A DNA stretch of 64,000 bases from Cognataquiflexum rubidum (lineage in GTDB: Bacteria > Bacteroidota > Bacteroidia > Cytophagales > Cyclobacteriaceae), in contig NZ_JAKZAL010000001.1 in NCBI RefSeq assembly GCF_022538115.1, forward strand, positions 310,001 through 374,000, read 5' to 3'. The number at the start of each line of letters is the position of its first letter. The stretch's first letter is position 1. The position numbers and the translations under genes are program-made. The notes under the pieces are model-generated. The model did not search any database and was not told the DNA's origin. It saw only the letters and a list, made by a program, of their open reading frames with translations. This document shows positions 1 to 8,917 of this stretch, piece by piece.

Positions 1-1
1 T

Positions 2-46
2 GAAATTATCGAAAGTGATTTTTTAGATAGAATCGAAAATAAGTAA
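2..46 (+). CDS. possible 3' end of an upstream gene
   Basis: An open frame enters from the left edge and ends at TAA (44-46), giving the C-terminal residues EIIESDFLDRIENK. It is too short to identify, and it may be chance. No ribosome binding site or family signal can be seen. Confidence 0.25.
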   Translation, partial: EIIESDFLDRIENK

Positions 47-415
47 TTATACTCCGCAAAAGTTGGGTAAAAACAATCTAGAAATTCAAAAAGTTTCGGG
101 AATGTTTAAAATCAAAGCCAGTATTTCCCACCAAGACAGCAAAGACCGATAAAAGATATCTCTTGAAAAGATGCGAAAACGCAAAATAAAGTGGAAAGGT
201 CAAGAGCCGTCAGACTTTTTTTGATCAGATATCTGAATTTGAAAATAAAAATTCAATGAAAGACTTGCCTATTTTGAAATGCCAACCACTTTTTTGATCT
301 TACTTTTAGTTTTGGGATATTCATAATTTTACATAGAAGTTTTTAAAAATGAAAAACTTAATTAATGATTTCCCATTTAATAATTCTCTCTGCAAATCAT
401 TTATAACCTTCTGAC
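47..415. other. A/T-rich intergenic stretch
   Basis: No open frame of useful length, no clear hairpin and no repeat shared with the rest of the window was found here. It is A/T-rich like the two genes that follow. Confidence 0.4.
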
Positions 416-838
416 ATGAAAAAAATATATTTCATATTTATCTTTTTATCCTTTTTAGCATGTGATTCCAATACGAAGGATGAAAAGAAAAAAGATATGT
501 CTCTAACCTATTCTGAAATCGTATGGAAGGATTACAACGAGGTTTTAAATTTATTGGCCTATAAGTATGAAATTGATTCGTCCAAAGTAAAACCACTAAT
601 TTTAGAATATTTGAGAATTCATGAACCTGTCAAATATTATTCCTTGACAATGGAGGAACTTGATAGAGACACCACTGTTTTTGATAACGTATTAAAACCC
701 AAGGAAACTGTAAGTACCACTTTAGAAAGACTTACACATTTATATTCGATTGATGGGTCAATTCTTTCAAGTTTTATTTATGATTTTAGAGTTTATTACA
801 AATTATTAGAAATTGAGAATGATTGTAGTAACTATTAA
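416..838 (+). CDS. small lipoprotein of unknown function
   Basis: 140 residues. The N-terminus is a lipoprotein signal: MKK, a hydrophobic stretch rich in I and F, then LSFLAC with the lipidation cysteine at residue 16, followed by a charged DEKKK linker. The mature part is mostly helical in appearance, with many D, E, K and Y residues, and matches no family I recognise. It is probably anchored to the inner leaflet of the outer membrane. The gene is visibly A/T-rich and stands alone about 100 bases before the PIN-like gene, so both may be recent arrivals. Confidence 0.6.
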   Translation: MKKIYFIFIFLSFLACDSNTKDEKKKDMSLTYSEIVWKDYNEVLNLLAYKYEIDSSKVKPLILEYLRIHEPVKYYSLTMEELDRDTTVFDNVLKPKETVSTTLERLTHLYSIDGSILSSFIYDFRVYYKLLEIENDCSNY

Positions 839-935
839 AAAAACATTTTAAATGTATTTTACTTGTTCCAATCGCCTCTTCAGCAAGCATCAAAAAATTA
901 AATTAATTCATAATCGCTTGTAATTCCTCAAATAA

Positions 936-1751
936 ATGAAGTATTTAGAAACAAATGCCATAAGGAAACTCGCACCTTTTTTGGGGAATATAGGATTTGT
1001 GAATGATAAATACACTTCAGTTTTAGCATTATTAGAAATTTTATCAGGGATAAAGGATAATAATTCTTTTTATTTAAGACAGTCTATTTTTAAAAAGGTT
1101 TTAAGAAGTCAAATCAAATTCGATCCTAATCTTCCTGAAATAAAAATTTATAATGCTTTTGGATTTAATTTAGAAAACTTAGAATTATCCAGTAAAATAG
1201 GTCAGATTTTAAAATTGGTAGAACTAACCAAGGATTATGAAAGTCTTTTGAAAACCATTAATCTAAATGGATTAAATGACATATTTTTATTTGGAAAGGA
1301 ATATGATGAAAATGCAAGTTATGGATTAAAAAAAAAATTGTTAATGCAATTCTCTAACTCTGAGGTTAAGCAGGCGATCCTTCAGTTTGAATCAAGATGG
1401 ACTCAAGATAATTTATTAAATCTTAAAAATATTGTGATTAGATTTATAGCTACAATTTTGCTGGAAAACCCAATAGTTAAATCACAAAAATCTTTATCTG
1501 AATTAATATCTTCCTATGATAATTCAATAGATATTTATTTGATTACTATTACCTATTACTTGGATCAAAAAGTATCGAGCAAAAGTTTTCCTGCGAAAAA
1601 TGATTATATAGATCTTAATCATTTGACTTATTTGAGCGGATTTTCAAATCAAATTGTGACAGATGATAAATTGCTCCATAAGATTATGTTAAAAACTTAT
1701 CCAAATAATATATTAAAAACTAGTGAATTACATAATAAAGGGCTTTTTTAA
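936..1751 (+). CDS. PIN-like domain protein, putative RNase
   Basis: 271 residues. The start resembles the first strand of PIN nucleases (MKYLETNAIRKL), with the usual first Asp replaced by Glu at residue 5. A second PIN-like element, TSVLALLEIL, carries an acidic residue near position 34. The C-terminal part has DYIDLNHLTYL and IVTDDKLL, the typical placing of the last acidic ligands. If this reading is right it is an Mg-dependent RNase, such as a toxin or an RNA-processing enzyme. No antitoxin-like gene is adjacent: the 140-residue lipoprotein upstream is unlikely to be one. The Asp-to-Glu change and the roughly 150-residue helical insert are unusual. The family call is from motif resemblance only. 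Confidence 0.45.
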   Translation: MKYLETNAIRKLAPFLGNIGFVNDKYTSVLALLEILSGIKDNNSFYLRQSIFKKVLRSQIKFDPNLPEIKIYNAFGFNLENLELSSKIGQILKLVELTKDYESLLKTINLNGLNDIFLFGKEYDENASYGLKKKLLMQFSNSEVKQAILQFESRWTQDNLLNLKNIVIRFIATILLENPIVKSQKSLSELISSYDNSIDIYLITITYYLDQKVSSKSFPAKNDYIDLNHLTYLSGFSNQIVTDDKLLHKIMLKTYPNNILKTSELHNKGLF

Positions 1752-1874
1752 ATTCATAATTGCTCCATATAAATATGATTTCTCCGGCTAGATAGACATT
1801 TTTTTATTTTTGGTTTACCTGAGTTCACTATATCGTCAATTGACCCACTTCATTACCTACTTCTATCACCAAAA

Positions 1875-2105
1875 AGAGTACTTCAGTCTATTAAAAGATG
1901 ACTCATCTCTATAAAAAGACGACTGAAGTCTATCAAAAGAGTACTGCAGTCACCAAAAAGTAGACTGACATCTAAAAAAAGACGACTGAAGTATACAAAA
2001 AGAGTACTGCAGTCTGTAAAAAGGTGACTCAACTCTACAAAAAGAGTACTGCAGTCTATAAAAAGATGACTCAACTCTAAAAAAAGAGGACTGCAGTCTA
2101 TTTTG
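1875..2105. repeat. tandem array of eleven 21-bp units
   Basis: Eleven consecutive units of exactly 21 bases fit a consensus close to AGAGTACTGCAGTCTATAAA plus A. A degenerate unit precedes the first. The most conserved core, ACTGCAGT, is itself palindromic. Units alternate between AGAGTACTGCAGT and AGATGACTCAACT types, so there may be a 42-base higher-order period. Because 21 is a multiple of three, a spurious open frame runs through on the minus strand. Directly repeated units without spacers rule out a CRISPR array. Confidence 0.85.
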
Positions 2106-2145
2106 AAGTGGGAGGGGGTACTTCGGAAGTACCCCCTCCCACTTC
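2105..2145. repeat. perfect palindrome with 20-bp arms
   Basis: The arms 2105-2124 and 2126-2145 are exact reverse complements around a single central base (2125). The arm begins GAAGTGGGAGGGGGTACTTC. It abuts the last unit of the 21-bp array and is followed by a further partial GGAAGTACC copy. In RNA or single-stranded DNA it would form a very strong hairpin. There is no T-run, so it is not a standard terminator. Confidence 0.85.
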
Positions 2146-2310
2146 GGAAGTACCCTGTCTGGTTGTAGAATGGCGTTGGCGCTAGGCGTATCCGCGACAA
2201 TTGTCGGGATGAAATTACGCCTTCTTATATTTGGAATTTATATTTCCATTCGGACCATTCTTTTATTTTAGTGTTTTCCTTGCGGCCCATTGGGAGAAAT
2301 TAATAAAGAA

Positions 2311-2530
2311 TAGACATTTCACCCTTCCCTGTTTTTGGTAAAAACCCTATTCTACACCTTTCCTTTTTGCTCCCAAAAACCAAAGACATCGCATTTTCAT
2401 TACCCCGAGCTGCGGTGCATTGGGAGCAGTGAGAGTATAAAAACCAGAGAAGCACCTTGCACGGGGCTACCGATATTTCGCCCCGATGGGGCGGATTTGT
2501 CCTAAAGAAAATTGAGAAATTGAAATCAGG
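2311..2530. repeat. interspersed repeat family A, copy 1
   Basis: Non-coding element. It starts with a CCTTCCCTGTTTTTGG block, passes through CTCCCAAAAACCAA and ATTACCCCGAGCTGCGGTGC, and ends with AGCACCTTGCACGGGGCTAC and a GCCCCGATGGGGC hairpin. The same order of blocks recurs at 8918-9125 and, more diverged, at 11836-12030. The CGGTGC/GCACC and CCCCG/CGGGG pairs suggest a folded structure of REP or MITE type. The stretch to 2757 contains no convincing gene. Confidence 0.7.
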
Positions 2531-2639
2531 AATGGTAGAGGAAATAAGACTCTTTTACTTCAAAGGAATCTTACTATGGAATACTGGCGGGGAGGAAGCG
2601 CAATTCCGGGCCGGCGGTGGCATTGTGTGGGGGAGGATT

Positions 2640-2876
2640 ATTGCGCTAGATTTTTTTGGTTACTTTTTGTATCATGACAAAAAGTGACAAGAGAAAAACC
2701 AAGAAGAATAGGGTCAAATGATGGAAAAAAAGAAAGAAGACATTCATATTTAATTGACACCTCAAACTTCCCTTTTTTTGGTGTAGACCCTTTTCCTCAC
2801 TTCACCTTTTTGCTCCCAAAAACCAATCTGGCCTATTTTTCATTACCACATGCAGCGGAATTAAGAGTTTGGTTAC
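2640..2876. repeat. interspersed repeat family A, copy 2 (partial)
   Basis: The block with GACAAAAAGTGAC and GAGAAAA (about 2673-2697) recurs at about 9282-9300. The TTCCCTTTTTTTGGTGTAGAC ... CTCCCAAAAACCAA block (about 2770-2825) matches the 5' part of copies 1 and 3. The terminal GCACGGGGCTACC hairpin is missing. It lies directly beyond the stop of the minus-strand TonB receptor gene. Confidence 0.55.
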
Positions 2877-5558
2877 CTAGAAATTGATCTCAAAAGAAAC
2901 ATTTGGCGTAATTCCCATCAGGGGCACATAAGTAGTCGCAAGAATTTGATCCCTGTTGTTCCTCCTGTCACGGGGAGCGACCACTGAAACTTTGGTGTCG
3001 AGAATGTTTTCTCTGTTGTAAAGGTTAAAAATACCCAATGAAACATTGGCCCTGGACTTGCCAAGATCTAGAAAATACCTTGCACTTACATCCAATCTAT
3101 GGTATGCCGGCAATCTTTCGCCATTCCGTTCAGGAATCTGTAACTGGATTATCTGAGGACCATTTTGGGAATTTGATGGCCTGGTGACAACCTCCTCAAA
3201 GGAGGAAAACGGCTTTCCTGAACCATAAATCCAGGTAGCCGAAAACTCGAAATTCTTGAATGCATATACCCCAAACCAATTGATCTCGTGACGCTGATCG
3301 TGGTCTGCAAAAAAGGCCCTGCCCTGATTTATCCTTGGAAATGTATATTTAACCTGAGAAAGGGTATAGGTCACCCAACTTGAAAAATTTCCCAAATCTC
3401 TTTTGACCATCATTTCCACCCCTTTAGCTACCCCGTCTCCTGAAGTGAAGACCCTGTTTTGGTCTTCAAATTGGGTTATCAGACTCCCATTTCTAAACGC
3501 GTATTCCATCAATCCTTCAAAGTTTTTTTGGAAAAAACTCAAAGTGAAAAGGTTTTTGTTTACCGCATATTCAATCCCCAACAAGCCATGCCAAGCTAGC
3601 TGAACCGGGACATTCTTCCCATTGGCCAAAATCCAGAAATCACGGCTTCCCTGCAGGACATTCTTGGTATTGGATTGGTTGATAAACTGATTATAAATCC
3701 CTGTCGCTCCCTTTAATTGAAGTGACTCATTAAGTTTATGGATAAATGAAAATCTGGGTTCAAAATAAATTTTACCCGTGGTAGAGAAATAGCTGCTGCG
3801 AAGTCCCGGAGAGATGGAGAAGCTAGGGCTCAGGACAAAAGTCCCTTGTAAATAATGTACCAAAAGGTATTCGTTTAGCTCGGATTTATCTACCAGCAAG
3901 GAATCATTTGCCACATATTTCAGCTGATTGTTATACAGAGAACCTGATATTCCTGTTTCGATGGTACTCGAATTTCCAAGGGTCCATTCATGATCGAGTT
4001 TGATGGTAAGATCCTCGATATTATTGAGCTGATCCTGGGATGCTACAGTTTGGAAATTACCCTGACCGGATGATTTGACGTCAGAAGTTGCTATTTCCTG
4101 AAAAGTGCTTTCGTAAAATGAATAAGAAATAATGGCGCTTGAATGATTGGTGCTATTCCATTGCCTGGAAAAATTCAGGGAGGTTCCCACGTTTCCCCAA
4201 TTTATTACCCCCAGCTTTTTTGTTGACACTGAAAGGGTGTCTCTAAAATTTACCTGTGAATTTTCCGTATAGTTCAGCAGGTCATTGCTGTCATAAAAGC
4301 TAAATGAAATTTGATTTTTGGCGCCTACTTTGGAAGATATTTTGAAGTTGATATCTGAATAGTAAAAATCAGGTTTTACCTCGGATTGGATCGTCCGCGG
4401 GAATAAAGGACCCCGCGGGCCTTCAGTTATGCTGCTCTCGAAGATGGAAAAAATATCCTCAAACAGCGAAGAAGACCACACATCAGTGTAAGACCTTCTA
4501 CCCGAAAAGAATAAAGTGGCGCCCCTGTCTGACAAGGGGACTTCCAGGGACGTATTGACGCTCAGCAAATTAAATCCCAAGGAACCTTTTGTCTCATTTC
4601 GGTTCCCATCCTTTCCCGAAATATCGACCACACTTGACGCCCTGCCACCATATTTTGCTTCAAAACCGCCTTTGTAAAGTCTCAAAGACTTGATAGCATA
4701 AGGATTAAAAGCGCTGAAGTACCCAAAAAAATGGTCAACGTGATAGACGGTGAATCCATCGAATAAAAATAGATTCTGGTTGTTGGTCCCGCCATTGATA
4801 TTGAGTCCGGAAGAAATTTCATTGGTCGCATTTACTCCGGGCAATAACTGAAGAGATCTCAATACATCCACCTCTCCCACGGAAGGAGTCTGCCTCGCAT
4901 TGATGGGGTTGTAGGTGATTTTGCCCGCCTGACCTCCGGTGCTGAAATGGTCAATTTCCTGATCTGCAATAATATATTCTGCCAGCTCTGTCACCTTGGC
5001 TTTTAGCCCAATCTGAAATCTTTTATGTTGGTTTTGTTCACTGAGTACGAGAACAGTATCCTGATATCCAAGATAGGAAACACGGATCTTGTTGATTTTT
5101 CTGGTATCGGAAATAAAAAAATAACCTTCCTCATTTGACAGAAAGTTCGTTTGGTTTTCCTCATTCCAAACCGCCGCGTAAGGTAAGTTTTCACCTGTCA
5201 TGGCATCACTGATGACTCCTGAAAATTCAGAGAGTGCAAGCGGTTCATTTTGCTGTTGTTTTAGCTTTTTGATGATGATGGTATTCTCATCTATTAGTTC
5301 AAAGCCAAGGTTTGTATTTTCCAAAATCTTCACAAAAGCTTCCTCAATCGAAAGATTCTGGATGCTTGCATTGACCAAAACATCCCGGACATTTTTGTCA
5401 CTAAAAGCGACCTTGAGTCGATAGTTTCTTTTCAAAACCTGAATGACTTCTTTGAGAGGAACATTTCTAAATTCCTCATTGACCACAGTTGCCCGATTTG
5501 CCAACGTGACATTGGCAATTAGAATAAAAAAAAGGACAGGAAAGAGGGTTCTCAGCAT
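2877..5558 (-). CDS. TonB-dependent outer-membrane receptor with STN domain (FecA-like)
   Basis: Outer-membrane active transporter for an unidentified ligand, probably an iron chelate or other scarce solute. From the chosen start (893 residues) it shows a signal peptide (MLRTLFPVLFFILIANVTLA) and a secretin/TonB short N-terminal domain of about 80 residues (FRNVPLKEVIQVLKRNYRLK). Then come a carboxypeptidase-regulatory-like domain (FSGVISDAMTGENLPYAAV), a plug (LRSLQLLPGV, INGGTNNQNLFLFDGFTVY), a beta-barrel and a terminal aromatic residue (SFEINF). The open frame extends 15 codons upstream only to a TTG, so the ATG with the signal peptide is preferred. FecR and ECF sigma genes lie upstream on the same strand. 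The STN domain is the known contact for FecR-type signalling, so this is probably a transducing receptor controlling its own sigma factor. Confidence 0.88.
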   Translation of the reverse strand: MLRTLFPVLFFILIANVTLANRATVVNEEFRNVPLKEVIQVLKRNYRLKVAFSDKNVRDVLVNASIQNLSIEEAFVKILENTNLGFELIDENTIIIKKLKQQQNEPLALSEFSGVISDAMTGENLPYAAVWNEENQTNFLSNEEGYFFISDTRKINKIRVSYLGYQDTVLVLSEQNQHKRFQIGLKAKVTELAEYIIADQEIDHFSTGGQAGKITYNPINARQTPSVGEVDVLRSLQLLPGVNATNEISSGLNINGGTNNQNLFLFDGFTVYHVDHFFGYFSAFNPYAIKSLRLYKGGFEAKYGGRASSVVDISGKDGNRNETKGSLGFNLLSVNTSLEVPLSDRGATLFFSGRRSYTDVWSSSLFEDIFSIFESSITEGPRGPLFPRTIQSEVKPDFYYSDINFKISSKVGAKNQISFSFYDSNDLLNYTENSQVNFRDTLSVSTKKLGVINWGNVGTSLNFSRQWNSTNHSSAIISYSFYESTFQEIATSDVKSSGQGNFQTVASQDQLNNIEDLTIKLDHEWTLGNSSTIETGISGSLYNNQLKYVANDSLLVDKSELNEYLLVHYLQGTFVLSPSFSISPGLRSSYFSTTGKIYFEPRFSFIHKLNESLQLKGATGIYNQFINQSNTKNVLQGSRDFWILANGKNVPVQLAWHGLLGIEYAVNKNLFTLSFFQKNFEGLMEYAFRNGSLITQFEDQNRVFTSGDGVAKGVEMMVKRDLGNFSSWVTYTLSQVKYTFPRINQGRAFFADHDQRHEINWFGVYAFKNFEFSATWIYGSGKPFSSFEEVVTRPSNSQNGPQIIQLQIPERNGERLPAYHRLDVSARYFLDLGKSRANVSLGIFNLYNRENILDTKVSVVAPRDRRNNRDQILATTYVPLMGITPNVSFEINF

Positions 5559-5662
5559 GCGGGTTTTCGATGATTGAAACTCATTTTGTTGTAGAAACAA
5601 CAAGCCCTAAGGGGAAGCGGATATCAGTATTTTGGATTTAGATGATATTTTGATCTATAGGT

Positions 5663-6526
5663 TTATTTGGTAAAAGTAAATTCCAATGAATTGCCCATTC
5701 GGAAGTACTGTAAACCCAAAGGTTCACAAACCAATTTGAGTGCTTTGTCCAAGTCCTTATTGTCGAAGTATCCTGTATATTTTTGATTTCTTAATTCCTC
5801 AGGAAACGAGATTTCAAGGTCAAATTGTCTTTCTAATTCTGAGATGACATCTTCTACATTCTCCTCTTCAAAATAAAATTCACCTTGGAGCCACGTGGGG
5901 CTGGTTGGAGTGGATAGGGAATAAGACTGCAGATCAGATTGGTTTATAACCACCCCATCACCCGGTAAGAGTATCACTTTTTTCTGGGTGGCATTGGAAG
6001 TGACCGCTACTTTGCCGCTGAGGCATTCCACTTCATATTTTCCCGGACGGGAATAAATGTTAAAACTTGTGCCCAGGATTTGAGTCATTCCCAAAGTGGA
6101 ATAGATTTCGAACTTTTCACCTTTTTGGATTTCAAAAAATCCTTCTCCCTCAAAGGTTACCTTTCTGCTGAAATTCCATAGAAATTTATTGTAAGCGATT
6201 CTGGAATCAGCATTCATATGGACGATCGATCCATCAGGCAATTCCACTTGTTCAAATGCGGTTTTGCCCACTTCGACAGTTACTTCATTGAATGCGATCA
6301 GGGCATACAGGGAAATGACCATTAATGTCAATGAGGCTGCGATTTTATAGACAATGTGAATTGGTTTTTTGGTGTCAGCTATGGGATTTAGGACCCGGGT
6401 TTTGGACTCCAAAGGAAGCGCCTGATCAAGCAAATCCATCATGTTTGATACGGCATCATCATTTGGCTTTTCCTCAGTAGGAAAGGATAACAGCTTGTCT
6501 TTAATTATTTTATCAAACTTTTCCAT
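5663..6526 (-). CDS. FecR-type anti-sigma factor
   Basis: 287 residues. It has a cytoplasmic N-terminal part (about 1-80) that would bind the sigma factor, one membrane helix near residues 80-103 (YKIAASLTLMVISLYALIAF), a periplasmic FecR domain (GKTAFEQVELPDGSIVHMNADSRI, FEGEGFFEIQKGEKFEI) and a C-terminal DUF4974-like domain (EDVISELERQFDLEISFPEEL). In the known mechanism this protein relays ligand binding by the receptor to the sigma factor. The sigma gene ends 6 bases upstream and the receptor gene follows after about 100 bases, so the three genes form one signalling unit. Confidence 0.9.
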   Translation of the reverse strand: MEKFDKIIKDKLLSFPTEEKPNDDAVSNMMDLLDQALPLESKTRVLNPIADTKKPIHIVYKIAASLTLMVISLYALIAFNEVTVEVGKTAFEQVELPDGSIVHMNADSRIAYNKFLWNFSRKVTFEGEGFFEIQKGEKFEIYSTLGMTQILGTSFNIYSRPGKYEVECLSGKVAVTSNATQKKVILLPGDGVVINQSDLQSYSLSTPTSPTWLQGEFYFEEENVEDVISELERQFDLEISFPEELRNQKYTGYFDNKDLDKALKLVCEPLGLQYFRMGNSLEFTFTK

Positions 6527-6532
6527 TTTTCT

Positions 6533-7069
6533 TTAATTGGATTTTTCCAAAAGTGCCCGCTTTAATTTTGCCCTTGCGATAGACAGGTTGGATTTAGAAG
6601 TCCCTTCAGAAATCCCGAGTTTCTCGGCGATTTCATGATGTTTGTACCCTTCCATGACATAGAGGTTGAAGGTGATTTTATAAGAAGGTGAAAGACCTTG
6701 AACCAGCGCCATAATTTCCTCTGCAGAAAGCGCTTCCAATGCATCTTCAGATCCGCTTGACACATCGTATGCCTGATCGATATCATCCTGGAAGTAATGT
6801 TTTTTATTCTTTCTGAAATGATCAATGGCCGTATTGACAAAAATCCTGTTCATCCATGCTTTGATTTCCAGTTCAGGATTGTAGGCTTCTATGTTGGTAA
6901 ATACCTTCAAAAAACCATCATTGATCATTTCTTCGGCTTCGGTCCTGGAGTGGGAATACCTCAGACAAATACTCATGGCAAAGCCATAATATTTCCTATA
7001 AAACGCTGCCTGTGCATTTCTCTGGTTGGACTTGCATCCCAAAATCAAGTGCTTTTCCTCTTCTGTCAT
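6533..7069 (-). CDS. ECF RNA polymerase sigma factor (FecI/RpoE-like)
   Basis: 178 residues, normal for an ECF sigma factor. Region 2 covers roughly 20-90 (FYRKYYGFAMSICLRYSHSR, EAEEMINDGFLKVF, AWMNRIFVNTAIDHFRK). Region 4 covers roughly 118-172 (LSPSYKITFNLYVMEGYKHH, EIAEKLGISEGTSKSNLSIA). It should redirect RNA polymerase to the TonB receptor operon and other targets, held in check by the FecR protein encoded next. A TAnnTTTG-type box on the minus strand at 7132-7125 and a leader hairpin lie before the start. Confidence 0.92.
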   Translation of the reverse strand: MTEEEKHLILGCKSNQRNAQAAFYRKYYGFAMSICLRYSHSRTEAEEMINDGFLKVFTNIEAYNPELEIKAWMNRIFVNTAIDHFRKNKKHYFQDDIDQAYDVSSGSEDALEALSAEEIMALVQGLSPSYKITFNLYVMEGYKHHEIAEKLGISEGTSKSNLSIARAKLKRALLEKSN

Positions 7070-7085
7070 TCGAAATGTTGAAATG

Positions 7086-7132
7086 ACTCCGGGAATATTT
7101 CGATCCCCGGAGTCAAAGCCAAACCAAATATA
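7086..7132 (-). promoter_or_regulatory. putative promoter box and leader hairpin of the sigma-factor gene
   Basis: Read on the minus strand, TATATTTG (7132-7125) matches the Bacteroidota -7 box TAnnTTTG. About 12 bases later an exact 8-bp inverted repeat, ACTCCGGG (7113-7106) and CCCGGAGT (7093-7086), would fold in the 5' leader, ending 16 bases before the ATG. The box touches the stop of the upstream PepSY-like gene, so the hairpin could instead be that gene's weak terminator. It lacks a T-run. Confidence 0.45.
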
Positions 7133-7135
7133 TAC

Positions 7136-7927
7136 TTATCCTTTATTCATACCACAGGTTTTCAATTCAATAAACTCGCCGCTTTCATCAAAAATCAAAG
7201 CGCCTACGCCGGCCACCAAGACATGAATTTCCACTTTTTCTTTTCTGGTACCCTTGCGTGCTCTTAAAATTTCATTGTCGGGATAATTCTCTGCGATGTA
7301 GGAAGTAATGCTTTCAGGAAGGTCTTCAATTTCAATTTTTTGGAAATTTGGGCAGATCCTTACCTGTTTTTCCCTCAATTTCAAAAACGCTCCATCTGCA
7401 TCGAAAATTACGATCCCTATTTCCTTGACAAGGACATGGTATTGGTTCAACTCTTCCCGTTCAATGAAAATGACTTTAATTATTTCATTTTCTGAATAGT
7501 TTTCCCTCAGGTATTCTTTTGCAGCATCCGGCAAATCAGCAGGGTCGATCACATTTGGCTTGGGTCCATCTTCTCCCGGCCTTCTCGGAGGACGGCCAAA
7601 GCCACCTCTTTTTCTGTGTCTTCCTTCACAGTCTACTTCCGCACCATCTTCTCCGAAAGCCCGGATCCTGCCATTTTCGGAAAACACCAAATTCATTTGA
7701 TTGGTGAGATTTGCTTCAAATGAAACTTCCTTTCCGTCGGTAATCCGAAAAGCGGAAGTAACGACCTCTCCTTCAAAATTGTCAGAAATAAATGTTACCG
7801 CCGATTGGGGAAGATCAACTTCGGTTATTTCTGTGACAGATATATCCTCTCCCGGCAATCCTTCTTCCTGTTGGCATCCACTGATAATTCCCATAAAAAT
7901 GGAAGCCATTAAAATTTTCTTTAACAT
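7136..7927 (-). CDS. PepSY-like (DUF2874-type) repeat lipoprotein
   Basis: 263 residues. It has a lipoprotein signal (MASIFMGIISGC, lipidated Cys at 18). Three related modules of about 60 residues follow: ITEVDLPQSAVTFISDNF, IDPADLPDAAKEYLRENY and IEIEDLPESITSYIAENY. Each ends in a hydrophobic strand such as IVIFDADGAFLKL. This is the pattern of periplasmic PepSY-like proteins. A basic, proline-rich linker (HRKRGGFGRPPRRPGEDGPK) separates the first two modules. Ligand and role are unknown. It precedes the sigma/FecR/receptor unit on the same strand and may share transcription with it. Confidence 0.65.
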   Translation of the reverse strand: MLKKILMASIFMGIISGCQQEEGLPGEDISVTEITEVDLPQSAVTFISDNFEGEVVTSAFRITDGKEVSFEANLTNQMNLVFSENGRIRAFGEDGAEVDCEGRHRKRGGFGRPPRRPGEDGPKPNVIDPADLPDAAKEYLRENYSENEIIKVIFIEREELNQYHVLVKEIGIVIFDADGAFLKLREKQVRICPNFQKIEIEDLPESITSYIAENYPDNEILRARKGTRKEKVEIHVLVAGVGALIFDESGEFIELKTCGMNKG

Positions 7928-8257
7928 GTTGTTTTCAGTTTTTGTGGAACATAAAATTTTTGAATTTGAACCATTACGGAGGCTGCTGTAGAAATGGTTG
8001 GTCGATGGGTAAAAAAAAAGTGCAGGTTTTTTTAGAATTATTTTGAATCCAAAAGGAAGGCTTTGAGTCGTCAGACTATTTTGGGTTCCTATTTTATTTC
8101 CTTATTCCCCCCTGTTTCCATTGGGATATACCTTTTTGATCTTAATTTTAGTCTGTTAAAAATGTCTAAATGAGGATATAAGTAGCAAGAAATTGCGTCA
8201 GGGTGATTGGGATACCTCAACGTCCAACCTCCACAAACCACGAATAAATCAAATCAG
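7928..8257. other. intergenic region between divergent lipoprotein genes
   Basis: No gene, clear repeat or strong hairpin was seen. It lies between two genes that start outward from it, so it should hold both promoters. No convincing TAnnTTTG box with good spacing was found. Confidence 0.4.
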
Positions 8258-8866
8258 ATGAAAGACCGAAAAAACATTTTTTTATTGATGGCAACCGGAA
8301 TGCTTCTATTTGGCTGTTCTCAGACCAAAGAATCCAAAGAGAAATTGACCAGTCCTATCCCAACGGAAATAATTTCTGTTGACAATGAATATATCATAGA
8401 AGGGAATTCCATTGAAGGATTTAAAATCGGTGATACTTATTCCGAGAAATCCCCTGAACTGAATTATGAAAAGAAGTTGAGCCCTTCTTACACGGATGAA
8501 GGGATTGATACCTTAAATATGGTATCGGTTAGCGACAAGTCGGGTAAACTCTTTGACATAGTATTGGAAGAATTGACCATCCAAAAGATTTGGATCGAGT
8601 CAGGCCGATGCAAAACGAAAGACGGGATTTCGGTGAATTCTTCTCTCTCAGATTTTACCAAAACTTACCCTGATTTTGAAATTTTTTATTCTTACGTATC
8701 GGATTCGTTTTGGGCGAGTACTAAGTCACTAGAAGGAATACAATTCCACCTTGATAAGGAATGTTATTCAGGGTCTAAAGATGGATTAAATGCCAGCGAC
8801 ATGGTGGAGTTGGATCCTGAAGATTTTAACCAAAACTGTAAAATAGTATCCATAGCGGTATTTTGA
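8258..8866 (+). CDS. lipoprotein of unknown function
   Basis: 202 residues from the ATG at 8258. The frame extends upstream only to a TTG start, and the ATG places a good lipoprotein signal (MKDRKNIFLLMATGMLLFGC, Cys 20) at the N-terminus. The mature part begins with an S/T/K-rich linker, then reads SIEGFKIGDTYSE and contains two cysteines (SGRCKTKDG, DKECYSG) that could form a disulphide. The pattern recalls small envelope lipoproteins of the DUF1131 kind, but I am not sure of that family. Confidence 0.6.
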   Translation: MKDRKNIFLLMATGMLLFGCSQTKESKEKLTSPIPTEIISVDNEYIIEGNSIEGFKIGDTYSEKSPELNYEKKLSPSYTDEGIDTLNMVSVSDKSGKLFDIVLEELTIQKIWIESGRCKTKDGISVNSSLSDFTKTYPDFEIFYSYVSDSFWASTKSLEGIQFHLDKECYSGSKDGLNASDMVELDPEDFNQNCKIVSIAVF

Positions 8867-8917
8867 AAACAAAGGGAGGAATCCCCGATGGCGTGAAATT
8901 CAAAATGAATTGATCAA

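Noticed and set aside
1875-2105. Possible CRISPR array
   Set aside because: Units are directly adjacent with no unique spacers, and there are no cas genes.
1883-2200. Minus-strand 105-residue open frame
   Set aside because: It is produced by the 21-bp tandem array (21 is a multiple of three); the translation is a 7-residue repeat of Leu, Phe, Ser and Cys without a start signal.
2457-2887. Two plus-strand open frames of 76 and 67 residues
   Set aside because: They lie inside repeat family A text that recurs elsewhere, and the translations resemble no protein.
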